Positions 1-6,298 are shown, numbered from the stretch's first letter. The stretch: 7,067 bases of DNA from Thermoplasmata archaeon (GCA_021797055.1 JAKAAI010000091.1:1-7067), one strand, 5' to 3'. Numbers and translations: made by a program. Notes: generated by a model not told the origin, from the letters alone.

Positions 1-203
1 TATATTATATGATTTTACACGCCCGGATTGACACTTCAGTATTTGGCTCATTGTAAAAGATCATCCTTATAATTGTACGAGGCGATAGATATTCTATAAC
101 CGGATAGATCAAAATCGATCAGTAACTAACGAAGAAGATAAGCCTTGTTTTAAAGATTTAGAACAGATCTTCCAATTAATAAATAACGCGTTTTTTGTAA
201 TGC

Positions 204-210
204 ATAAAAT
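204..210 (+). promoter_or_regulatory. TATA-like box of the GH15 gene
   Basis: The sequence ATAAAAT is centred 35 bases upstream of the GH15 ATG at 242. An archaeal start site lies roughly 25 bases downstream of the box, which would give a leader of about 10 bases, so the mRNA would be essentially leaderless. No Shine-Dalgarno motif precedes the ATG, which agrees. The rest of 1-241 shows no supportable gene. It holds a short dyad ATAGA-TAT-TCTAT at 85-97 and is otherwise AT-rich intergenic DNA. The box is called by eye and has not been tested. Confidence 0.45.
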
Positions 211-227
211 GTTAAGATGAATGTTTT

Positions 228-244
228 GATATTGTTGAGTTATG
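228..244 (+). promoter_or_regulatory. Start-site element shared with the ABC operon (copy 1)
   Basis: The 17 bases GATATTGTTGAGTTATG end in the GH15 start codon. They match 14 of 17 bases of the block ending in the first ABC permease start codon (4358-4374), including an exact ATTGTTG four bases before the ATG in both. The block covers the expected transcription start, so it could be a shared initiator or a regulator site. No such block precedes the MFS or DUF6062-like genes. Confidence 0.35.
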
Positions 245-2176
245 ATCCAAAAATCAAAATTTGCAATTTCTGTTTTGTTGTCAGCGATATTGATATCCAC
301 CTTTGCTTCAGTTGCTGTTAACACTTCATCGATACACAGCCCGGGATCAAGTTTAGATTCAAAAACCAGTTCAAGTCCAAGCGATCCTTATGTGGACTAC
401 CCGTCCTATCTATTCATGAATAACTGGAAAAATTCTACTGTGTGGGTATTCACCGGCATACCTGATTCATACATTGATCTCTATGGAAGTCTATCCCTGA
501 AGGATATAGCATATAATGGAGTTAAGTTACCCGCTTCTATTAACATAAACACGGATAATGAAAGCATCTATTCTAAGCTAACGGGAAACAATACAATTCT
601 TGTCAGGCAAAACCACACTTCAGAATGCATCATATACCCGCCATTTGCAGACCAGTTCATGGTCCGCCAGAACTCATCAGTGCCGTTCAATGATTCTTTC
701 AACATTGCTGGCAAATACAATTACACGATAACTGATTCATACCTGATTGTGAACACAACACCATCCTTCATGATATTCTTTGATGCCTCATCCCATCATG
801 TCATCAGGACAAATGCATCACTGACACTAAATCTCTCATACAACAGCGGAACTTCTTATATCGATGCTGGTTCTGGAATTATAAGCAGGATGCATTATTC
901 TCAGATGATGTCACTTGACAACGAGCGAGTGGCATCGTGGCTTCAAAACTCAAGCAGAATTGATCTTAAAGGATCTTTCCTGCAGATGTATGATATGTCG
1001 CTGCTTCTCGTTAAAGACGACCAGAATCCATGTGATGGTGAATTCATCGCTTCGCCTTCTTCACTTTATCTATACGCATGGGTCCGGGATGGTTCATTTG
1101 CTGCTATTTCTATGCAGGATTCCGGTCATATAAACAGTGCAGTCAAATACTGGGACTGGATGGCTAGCGAACAGGGAAATGAAAGCGCGAATGGAACATG
1201 GTCGACAAGATTTAATTTCTGGAACGGACAACCAGATTTATCATGGACAAATCCTGAATACGACAGCGTGGGAACATTCCTGATTGGATTAGCCGATCTT
1301 TTCAGGATAACGGATAATAAAACGTTAATTGAAAGATACCTGCCAGCAATCAATAAGAGCATAGCCTGGGAAGAGGGAGAAATTTCATCAAATGGTCTGT
1401 TGCCTCAGGATTACAGCATCTGGGAGGACAATTATGGGTATAACTTCTGGACGCAGGCAGTCGACGGTCTTGGCATGAACGAAACATACAGAATGTACGA
1501 AAATCTTGGGATAAGTTTCCCTGGACTTGAGCAGAATGCCACTGTTCTTTCAGAAAATATCATGAAATATTACCTGCAGAAAGATGACACGATGTTTGCG
1601 GAATACCTGACCCCGGTCATCGGGGACAAGCAGGTCCCGTATTTGCCTGTAGATATTTACGACTCATCATCTATCCTTCCGGTTGCTCTTGGTTTTATCA
1701 ATCCAAATTCAAGCCTGGCGCACAAGATTGTAAAAAGCGATGAGATGAATCTGACGGTGTGCGGCGGGCTTGCCCGTTATTATGGGGATACCTATCATTA
1801 CGAAGGGTATCCCTCTGACAGCAGCGGTCCCATGCCCCCATGGATAATCACCACAATGTTTGAAGCCTATTATGATGAGGCCGTGGGAAATAACACAGGA
1901 GCATACAGTTTACTCGGCTGGGCTGTGAACCATTCTCAATCCGGTCTGCTTCCTGAAGCCATTGATCCGAACTATGGAACCCCTCTGCCAACCACTTCCC
2001 CACTGACCTGGTCATCGGCCATGTTCATTCTTGCCTCACTCAACTATAATACAACACACGCCCCCTCCAGTCATATTTCTTCAGGGCAGATCATAATAGT
2101 ATCCGGCGGCGTTGTCGCAGTGCTAGTGGCCGCTGCAGCGGTATGGAGGTTAAAATCACGGAAAAAGGTTGATTGA
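242..2176 (+). CDS. Secreted, membrane-anchored GH15 glucoamylase-like glycoside hydrolase
   Basis: This 644-residue protein probably releases glucose or related units from the ends of alpha-linked glucans outside the cell. Residues 1-25 form a signal peptide (K4 and K6, a hydrophobic core, likely cleavage after S-V-A25). About 45-255 resembles the beta-rich N-terminal domain of archaeal and bacterial GH15 enzymes, and about 256-605 the (alpha/alpha)6 catalytic barrel. Diagnostic motifs are YAWVRDG (278-284), SIWED with E395 as probable general acid, and LLPEA with E572 as probable general base, followed by LTW (588-590). Residues 616-635 are a transmembrane helix followed by RLKSRKK, giving an outside-facing enzyme with a short cytoplasmic tail. 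I count 23 N-x-S/T sequons, pointing to heavy N-glycosylation. The ATG at 242 is chosen because it opens the signal peptide and sits 35 bases from a TATA-like box. The substrate could be another alpha-glycoside such as trehalose or dextran, because GH15 is not restricted to starch. Confidence 0.85.
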   Translation: MIQKSKFAISVLLSAILISTFASVAVNTSSIHSPGSSLDSKTSSSPSDPYVDYPSYLFMNNWKNSTVWVFTGIPDSYIDLYGSLSLKDIAYNGVKLPASININTDNESIYSKLTGNNTILVRQNHTSECIIYPPFADQFMVRQNSSVPFNDSFNIAGKYNYTITDSYLIVNTTPSFMIFFDASSHHVIRTNASLTLNLSYNSGTSYIDAGSGIISRMHYSQMMSLDNERVASWLQNSSRIDLKGSFLQMYDMSLLLVKDDQNPCDGEFIASPSSLYLYAWVRDGSFAAISMQDSGHINSAVKYWDWMASEQGNESANGTWSTRFNFWNGQPDLSWTNPEYDSVGTFLIGLADLFRITDNKTLIERYLPAINKSIAWEEGEISSNGLLPQDYSIWEDNYGYNFWTQAVDGLGMNETYRMYENLGISFPGLEQNATVLSENIMKYYLQKDDTMFAEYLTPVIGDKQVPYLPVDIYDSSSILPVALGFINPNSSLAHKIVKSDEMNLTVCGGLARYYGDTYHYEGYPSDSSGPMPPWIITTMFEAYYDEAVGNNTGAYSLLGWAVNHSQSGLLPEAIDPNYGTPLPTTSPLTWSSAMFILASLNYNTTHAPSSHISSGQIIIVSGGVVAVLVAAAAVWRLKSRKKVD

Positions 2177-2226
2177 TCAGTTTAGATCGCCTGATTATAA
2201 TTAAATTACATTCTGAATAGGCTAAA

Positions 2227-2236
2227 ATAAAATATT
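2227..2236 (+). promoter_or_regulatory. TATA-like box of the MFS gene
   Basis: The AT-only stretch ATAAAATATT lies in the 94-base gap after the GH15 gene, centred about 39 bases upstream of the TTG at 2271. A start site about 25 bases downstream would give a leader of some 13 bases to that TTG, which favours it over the ATG at 2340. No convincing terminator is visible between the GH15 stop and this box. Confidence 0.4.
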
Positions 2237-2270
2237 CTTTTGATCTCACGACCCTGAAGGCCAAGGCAAA

Positions 2271-3512
2271 TTGCCATTCAATTTTAAGAATTCCTGGAGG
2301 CGCTGGTTTCTCGGATCGGGGACAGACGAGGATCGCACAATGGATCTTTCGATCACAGACGGGATTTTCTGGACTGTATACAGTAACATGACAACACCTT
2401 ATCTGGTTGCATTTGCCCTTCTTATAATTGGGCCCACCGCACCGGTTGGATACATCATTGGCATTCCATACCTGATTGTACCGCTGGCCCAATATGCAGC
2501 AATAGTTTATTCGAGGAGATCGCCAGACCTGAGGAATCTTACCATTAAAATCACTTTGTTTGACAGGATGATATGGATTGCAGTATCTCTTCTCATCTTT
2601 CTTAGGGGATACCTTCTTATTTCCGTTCTGCTGATATCATTCCTTACCTTCAGAATATTCTTTTCATCCTTTTCCGGTACAACATGGACATCATGGGTAC
2701 CGGCTGCCATAGGCTCAAAGAAAAGGAATCTCTATTTTTCAAAGAGGAATTTTTTCCTCCGTTTCTTTTCGCTTGTAGGTTATGGAATATCATCTGCTGT
2801 TTTCTTTTTGTTCGGTGATACTCGGGAGGCATACCTGACTTTATTCCTGGGTTCACTGATCTTTTCGACCATTTCTTTGATGGTTATGAGGAGAATTCCG
2901 CCGTTTAGGGCGGAAAAGGAGGAAGGTACAGTATCGGATACCACAAAGAGGCTTTTCTCTTACCTGATCTTTACGCTCTTAACCGGTATAGGTCTGAGTG
3001 CATTTTCTCCCTACCTCCAGCTTTACATACTCTCGATAAACTTCCTCGGCCTTTCACCGGAAATATATACCTTCGTGATAACCGTTATTGCACTATCTGC
3101 CATTTCATCTCAGATATACTGGGGAAGACTGATTGAAAAAATCGGCAATCTCAGGGCGATTCTTATTTCAGGCGTTGCGATTTCAATTGTTCCTTTGCTC
3201 ACGTCATTTACGCATTCCCTTTTAATTCTTATGCTGGCAGTAATTTTGCTCGGGCTAATGCAGTCAGGGTTCACGCTTGCCGCATTTAATGAACTTATCT
3301 TTAGGTCCGAAAAACGCCGGATAAGCGGCGTATCAGTATACAGTCTGGTGCAGGCGCTCTCGGTTGGTGCAGGCCCGGTAATCGCGAATTTTCTCTTTGA
3401 CATCAACACAAGCAGCCTTGGCTCAGTTTTCATATTATGTTCGGCACTCATATTGATAGGTTCAGTTTATTATTATTCCATTCAGAGAAAAGAAAAAAGA
3501 AAAGCAATTTAA
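2271..3512 (+). CDS. Major facilitator superfamily transporter, substrate unknown
   Basis: This 413-residue polytopic membrane protein has two hydrophobic halves joined by a charged cytoplasmic loop (about 207-228), as expected for a roughly 12-helix MFS secondary transporter. The motif GRLIEKIGN (285-293) in the second half matches the loop known as MFS motif A. TWTSW followed by R152, Y155-F156 and R159-N160 resembles a W-x-x-W...RgryFxxRN signature I recall from uncharacterised bacterial MFS proteins. The segment DRTMDLSITDG (21-31) looks like the conserved pre-helix 1 region. Because that block begins before M24, I choose TTG at 2271 over ATG at 2340, although the ATG has a GAGG eight bases upstream. 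An in-frame TGA at 2241 rules out a longer start. The gene lies 94 bases after the GH15 gene and 30 before the DUF6062-like gene. Sugar export, drug efflux or another substrate cannot be decided from the sequence. Confidence 0.8.
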   Translation: MPFNFKNSWRRWFLGSGTDEDRTMDLSITDGIFWTVYSNMTTPYLVAFALLIIGPTAPVGYIIGIPYLIVPLAQYAAIVYSRRSPDLRNLTIKITLFDRMIWIAVSLLIFLRGYLLISVLLISFLTFRIFFSSFSGTTWTSWVPAAIGSKKRNLYFSKRNFFLRFFSLVGYGISSAVFFLFGDTREAYLTLFLGSLIFSTISLMVMRRIPPFRAEKEEGTVSDTTKRLFSYLIFTLLTGIGLSAFSPYLQLYILSINFLGLSPEIYTFVITVIALSAISSQIYWGRLIEKIGNLRAILISGVAISIVPLLTSFTHSLLILMLAVILLGLMQSGFTLAAFNELIFRSEKRRISGVSVYSLVQALSVGAGPVIANFLFDINTSSLGSVFILCSALILIGSVYYYSIQRKEKRKAI

Positions 3513-3515
3513 ATA
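3508..3515 (+). promoter_or_regulatory. TATA-like box overlapping the MFS stop codon
   Basis: TTTAAATA contains the TAA stop of the MFS gene (3510-3512) and is centred about 31 bases before the TTG at 3543. That is the spacing expected for a nearly leaderless transcript of the DUF6062-like gene. If real, this gene has its own promoter in addition to any read-through from the MFS gene. Confidence 0.4.
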
Positions 3516-3542
3516 AGCTATTGCGCTATTATCAGGATCAAA

Positions 3543-4172
3543 TTGGTTGATTTATATTTCATCGATTATATGGAATCCATAGGGAAACGCGAATGCCCGA
3601 TATGTGATTCTGTTACAAAGGCCACGGAGAGATTTTTTTCAGGTTTGATATATGAGGCCAACTCCGGTACGATTAAGAAATATGCTGATTCCGGTGGTTT
3701 CTGCCCGCCACATGCCTCAAAATTCATCTCCTTTGTCCAGTCAAATCCGGAACTTGGTGGTGGGATTTCTGCTCTACCACTTCTGCTTGGGCAGATTGAA
3801 ATTGCAGAAGAAATACTCTTAAAGCAAAGCAACAGAAAAAAACTGGAATCCCACTTTCACTGCCCGGCATGCAGTTCCGCAAAGTTAAGGGAATCTGATT
3901 CCATAAGGGATTTATCAGACATGATCAATTCAGGCAGGATCAATCCTGTCGATCTTGCAGGTTCGATCTGTTATCCGCATTTCTATAGGATCATTTCTTT
4001 CGTGACAGGCAATTCTAGAGATATTCTGATATCTCGGTTTCGTAGTAACATTAAAAAATTAAGGGTCGATCTACTGCACTACAGGGAATCATATGCCCAG
4101 AACAGCGGAGAAAGTATTTACGCCGCGAAACTCTGGAAGGAATCTATAATAAAATTCTCAGGAAAATTTTGA
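3543..4172 (+). CDS. DUF6062-like protein with two CxxC...CxPH putative metal-binding modules
   Basis: This 209-residue soluble protein has no signal peptide or membrane segment. It contains two copies of the same ligand pattern: C18-P-I-C21 with C54-P-P-H57, and C107-P-A-C110 with C143-Y-P-H146. Every ligand in the second copy lies exactly 89 residues after its partner, so the protein is an internal duplication of a CCCH module, probably binding zinc or another metal. The layout (CPxC near the N terminus, GFCPPHA, then a second CPxC and CxPH) matches what I know of the DUF6062 family, whose function is not established to my knowledge. The TTG at 3543 is preferred because it keeps the short segment that normally precedes the first CPxC and sits the right distance from a TATA-like box; ATG at 3570 is the alternative. 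It follows the MFS gene by 30 bases on the same strand. A redox or regulatory role is possible but not shown. Confidence 0.7.
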   Translation: MVDLYFIDYMESIGKRECPICDSVTKATERFFSGLIYEANSGTIKKYADSGGFCPPHASKFISFVQSNPELGGGISALPLLLGQIEIAEEILLKQSNRKKLESHFHCPACSSAKLRESDSIRDLSDMINSGRINPVDLAGSICYPHFYRIISFVTGNSRDILISRFRSNIKKLRVDLLHYRESYAQNSGESIYAAKLWKESIIKFSGKF

Positions 4173-4226
4173 AAATTATCATTTATGAACGAAACAAGGC
4201 AAATGCGCAGAAATATTTGATTATTT

Positions 4227-4251
4227 AACTTTGATCGTTTTTTTCAAAGTT
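4227..4251 (+). terminator. Inverted repeat around a T-run: possible terminator or operator
   Basis: AACTTTGA (4227-4234) and TCAAAGTT (4244-4251) are perfect 8-base inverted arms around a 9-base spacer. The segment 4238-4244 is seven consecutive T residues. It lies 55 bases after the DUF6062-like stop. Archaeal intrinsic termination needs mainly a T-run, so it may end that transcript. Because the T-run sits in the loop rather than after the stem, an operator for the downstream ABC promoter is an equal alternative. Confidence 0.35.
4229..4239 (+). repeat. Operator-like repeat CTTTGATCGTT (upstream copy)
   Basis: This 11-base motif matches CTTTGATTGTT at 4344-4354 in 10 of 11 positions. The start-to-start distance is 115 bases, near eleven helical turns, so both copies could face the same side of the DNA. 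It lies within the inverted repeat at 4227-4251. A role in binding a regulator is inferred from repetition and position only. Confidence 0.3.
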
Positions 4252-4261
4252 TGACCTGTAG

Positions 4262-4280
4262 ATATTCCACAAAAGAATAT
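4262..4280. repeat. Short dyad ATATTC-N7-GAATAT
   Basis: Two 6-base inverted arms are separated by seven bases, about 60 bases upstream of the proposed ABC operon TATA box. The size and symmetry fit a dimeric regulator's half-sites, but such short AT-rich dyads also occur by chance. The overlapping nonamer TAGATATTC (4259-4267) also occurs at 86-94 upstream of the GH15 gene. Confidence 0.25.
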
Positions 4281-4332
4281 TTATGAGGCTAAAAGTCTGT
4301 TTTTCCGTTTATTTTAGGCATAAATCTAGAAA

Positions 4333-4340
4333 CATTTATT
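4333..4340 (+). promoter_or_regulatory. TATA box of the ABC importer operon
   Basis: CATTTATT is preceded by purine-rich AGAAA, which fits an archaeal BRE plus TATA box. It is centred about 35 bases before the ATG at 4372, the same distance as at the GH15 gene, predicting a leader of about 10 bases. No Shine-Dalgarno motif precedes that ATG. A second candidate box lies at 4276-4284 (AATATTTAT), but its spacing to the gene would need a longer leader. Confidence 0.5.
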
Positions 4341-4343
4341 TGC

Positions 4344-4354
4344 CTTTGATTGTT
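4344..4354 (+). repeat. Operator-like repeat CTTTGATTGTT (promoter-proximal copy)
   Basis: This copy lies just downstream of the TATA box and before the expected transcription start, a position where a bound protein would block initiation. It continues into AAAG (4355-4358), so CTTT...AAAG forms a weak dyad. It partners with the copy at 4229-4239. Confidence 0.3.
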
Positions 4355-4357
4355 AAA

Positions 4358-4374
4358 GAAATTGTTGTTTTATG
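4358..4374 (+). promoter_or_regulatory. Start-site element shared with the GH15 gene (copy 2)
   Basis: GAAATTGTTGTTTTATG ends in the ATG of the first permease gene and matches the block at 228-244 at 14 of 17 positions. It covers the predicted transcription start. Together with equal TATA spacing it suggests that the two carbohydrate units share start-site architecture or a regulator. Confidence 0.35.
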
Positions 4375-5289
4375 GATGCTGATGCAGCGGCCATGGATTC
4401 AAAACCCAAAAAGGTCAGGAAATACGAGATTTCCAAGCTCATATACCTATCTCCAGTACTGATTGTTCTTGCTGTCCTGAACTTTTACCCCATTGCCTAC
4501 ACGATCTATATTTCAATGACAAACTTTAGTGGTACTCATTTTTACCATTACGCTTTCGTGGGTGCAACCAATTTTTACCTGGTGTTAACCTCACCCAATC
4601 TTCTGACCGTGATTTTTAATAATATTATATTTGCAGGCGGAAGCATATTATTAATGGCTTTTGCGGGCTTTGGGGTGGCAATTCTTATGTCTCAGCGTGG
4701 GATAAGAGGAAAAACGTTATTCAGAACTTTTATACTGGTACCCTGGGCATTTCCTGCTTTCATTACCATCCTCATATGGAAAAATCTGCTGACAAAGTCA
4801 TATGGTGCTGTAAATGAGGTGTTCCTGAAGCTATTTCATGTTAATCCGTACTGGCTTGGTTCACCGTCTCTTGCAATGCTGTCTATAATACTGGTCAATC
4901 TCTGGCTTTCACTTGCTTATTACACATTCGTTTACACTGCTGCTATTCAGAGCATACCAGCGGAGCTTTACGATGCCGCTGAAATGGACGGCTATGGAAC
5001 ATTTGGCAGGATAAGGAGGGTTGTGATACCGCTCCTGAGCAGGCAGATTGCCTTTATTACAATATTTGGCTTTATTTTTGCCTGGAGTAATTTCTATATT
5101 CCTTTTTTGCTCACATCCGGCGGTCCAGGAATTTCGACTCAGATTCTTATCACGTATTCGTACACAGAGGCATTTTCGTATAATTCGTATGCAATCGCCG
5201 CTGTTTATTCAATAATATCAGTTCTGATCTTGCTTGTTATGGTTGTGATAGTCAATCACTATTCCAAAATGATGAGTGTGTTATATTGA
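4372..5289 (+). CDS. ABC sugar transporter permease 1 (CUT1, MalF/UgpA type)
   Basis: This 305-residue inner subunit forms half of the membrane channel of a carbohydrate importer. Hydrophobic segments lie at about 22-48, 79-107, 115-138, 166-190, 225-248 and 272-296, giving six helices. The cytoplasmic EAA loop that docks on the ATPase is visible as DAAEMDG (201-207) with the distal I219-P220, close to the family consensus. The length fits CUT1 MalF/UgpA proteins that lack the large extra periplasmic domain of enteric MalF. ATG at 4372 is chosen from its TATA spacing; a second ATG at 4393 would remove only seven residues. It is the first gene of the operon, and its stop is embedded in the ribosome-binding site of permease 2. 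The substrate is probably a di- or oligosaccharide given the nearby GH15 enzyme, but glycerol phosphate or other sugars cannot be excluded. Confidence 0.88.
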   Translation: MDADAAAMDSKPKKVRKYEISKLIYLSPVLIVLAVLNFYPIAYTIYISMTNFSGTHFYHYAFVGATNFYLVLTSPNLLTVIFNNIIFAGGSILLMAFAGFGVAILMSQRGIRGKTLFRTFILVPWAFPAFITILIWKNLLTKSYGAVNEVFLKLFHVNPYWLGSPSLAMLSIILVNLWLSLAYYTFVYTAAIQSIPAELYDAAEMDGYGTFGRIRRVVIPLLSRQIAFITIFGFIFAWSNFYIPFLLTSGGPGISTQILITYSYTEAFSYNSYAIAAVYSIISVLILLVMVVIVNHYSKMMSVLY

Positions 5290-5294
5290 GGTGA
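5288..5294 (+). promoter_or_regulatory. Ribosome-binding site of permease 2
   Basis: GAGGTGA is an excellent archaeal Shine-Dalgarno sequence ending three bases before the ATG at 5298. Its first two bases are part of the permease 1 stop codon (TGA, 5287-5289), so termination and re-initiation are tightly coupled. It supports the full-length start rather than the later in-frame ATG at 5364. Confidence 0.8.
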
Positions 5295-5297
5295 AAT

Positions 5298-6218
5298 ATG
5301 CAGAGTACAGAAGATAAACTGGTCAAATCAGGTTTCGCAAGGAAATATGAAAATGCATACAAAATGAACAATCATTTCAAAAGAATCGGTTTATTAAAGA
5401 AAGTTATAACATACATCGTACTTTCAATAATTGCGATTTATTCAGTTTTTCCAGTCTATTATGTCTTTATCACTTCTCTGAGCCCACTTGCGACATTGAC
5501 AGAGGCATCGCTTTCTTCTTTGCTGCCAATTCATGGTGGCCTGACGCTTTCTAATTACTACAATCTGTTGTTCAAGGAACCTTTCCTCACATGGCTAAAA
5601 AACACGCTCATATTTTCATTCTCTGCAACCGCGATTGGTGTTGGTCTTTCAATAACAACTGGAATAGCTTTTTCCAGGTTCAATGTTCCAGCAAAGAAAG
5701 CGCTCCTTTACATGCTACTTGTACTATCCATGTTTCCATTCACTGTTCTGGTCATACCGTTCTACTTCATGTTTGCACAGTTCCATCTTCTTGATACATA
5801 CATAGGTCTGATAATTCCATATTCCGCGGGAGCAGTGATCTTTGCCTCCTGGCTGATCAAGAATTACGTAGACAACATACCAAAAGACTACGAGCAGGCG
5901 GCTATGCTTGATGGGTATACGAGAACAGGGGCTCTATTCCGGGTACTGGCTCCAATTGCAAAGCCGGCGATAATGCTTACAATCGTTCTTGCGTTTATGG
6001 GACCCTACACAGACTTTGCGCTTGCAAATCTCTTTATCACATCCAAGGGTCTTTACACAATGGCTATTGGTATGTATCTTGTATCAGAAAATACAATCTC
6101 CATTCAGTTCGGGGTATATTCAGCCTTTGCAGTCCTGATGGGGATACCAATTTTCATACTGTTCTTCTTCTTCCAGAAATACATAGTCAGTGGATTCAGC
6201 CTGGTGACATACAGATGA
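5298..6218 (+). CDS. ABC sugar transporter permease 2 (CUT1, MalG/UgpE type)
   Basis: This 306-residue partner permease completes the membrane channel with permease 1. After a charged N-terminal tail of about 33 residues, hydrophobic segments lie at about 34-61, 100-125, 135-160, 166-188, 219-240 and 273-295. The EAA loop reads YEQAAMLDG (198-206), followed by the conserved P219, and contacts the ATPase. The C-terminal KYIVSGFSLVTYR resembles the conserved end of MalG-type permeases. The start is fixed by a strong ribosome-binding site, and only eight bases separate it from permease 1. The N-terminal tail is somewhat long for the family but has normal codon use. Its stop codon overlaps the ATG of a possible mini-ORF at 6215. 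The transported sugar is not determined by the sequence. Confidence 0.88.
   Translation: MQSTEDKLVKSGFARKYENAYKMNNHFKRIGLLKKVITYIVLSIIAIYSVFPVYYVFITSLSPLATLTEASLSSLLPIHGGLTLSNYYNLLFKEPFLTWLKNTLIFSFSATAIGVGLSITTGIAFSRFNVPAKKALLYMLLVLSMFPFTVLVIPFYFMFAQFHLLDTYIGLIIPYSAGAVIFASWLIKNYVDNIPKDYEQAAMLDGYTRTGALFRVLAPIAKPAIMLTIVLAFMGPYTDFALANLFITSKGLYTMAIGMYLVSENTISIQFGVYSAFAVLMGIPIFILFFFFQKYIVSGFSLVTYR
6203..6207 (+). promoter_or_regulatory. Shine-Dalgarno-like GGTGA before the mini-ORF
   Basis: GGTGA matches the archaeal anti-Shine-Dalgarno complement and lies seven bases before the ATG at 6215, inside the last codons of permease 2. It is the main evidence that the mini-ORF could be translated, but it could be a chance match. 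Confidence 0.35.
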
Positions 6219-6298
6219 TTGTGTATGATTGGATTGGAATTACATCTCATGATAATTTCAGCGATGCAGGATTATACAACGAAAGGAGAATTGATTGA
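6215..6298 (+). CDS. Possible 27-residue mini-ORF linking permease 2 and the ATPase
   Basis: This ORF starts in a 4-base ATGA overlap with the permease 2 stop, has GGTGA seven bases upstream, and ends with TGA at 6296-6298, directly against the ATG of the ATPase. It is in the same frame as the ATPase. The peptide begins MIVYDWIGI and ends LYNERRID; it is polar, with no membrane segment and no family I recognise. It could be a genuine small subunit, a leader that couples translation across the 80-base gap, or a chance ORF. A second short frame, 6225-6302, also overlaps the ATPase start, which shows that such ORFs can arise by chance here. Confidence 0.3.
   Translation: MIVYDWIGITSHDNFSDAGLYNERRID
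6283..6288 (+). promoter_or_regulatory. Ribosome-binding site of the ATPase gene
   Basis: AAGGAG ends ten bases before the ATG at 6299, slightly long but acceptable spacing. It supports that ATG as the start and shows that the ATPase can be translated independently of the mini-ORF that contains this site. Confidence 0.65.

Noticed and set aside
3..56. Short open frames at the left edge, on + (stop at 54-56) and on the minus strand across about 1-120
   Set aside because: They are under 40 codons, with no start signal or recognisable family; a tail of an outside gene cannot be excluded but is not supported.
109..324. 71-residue minus-strand ORF overlapping the GH15 signal peptide region
   Set aside because: It overlaps the 5' end and promoter of a well-supported gene, has no recognisable domain, and fits an antisense shadow.
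2176..2195. ATCAG-N10-CTGAT inverted repeat after the GH15 stop
   Set aside because: The 5-base arms with a 10-base loop and no following T-run are too weak to call a terminator.
2091..2492. 133-residue minus-strand ORF across the GH15 end and MFS start
   Set aside because: It runs antisense to two real genes and their promoter, with no domain and a composition typical of reverse-frame translation.
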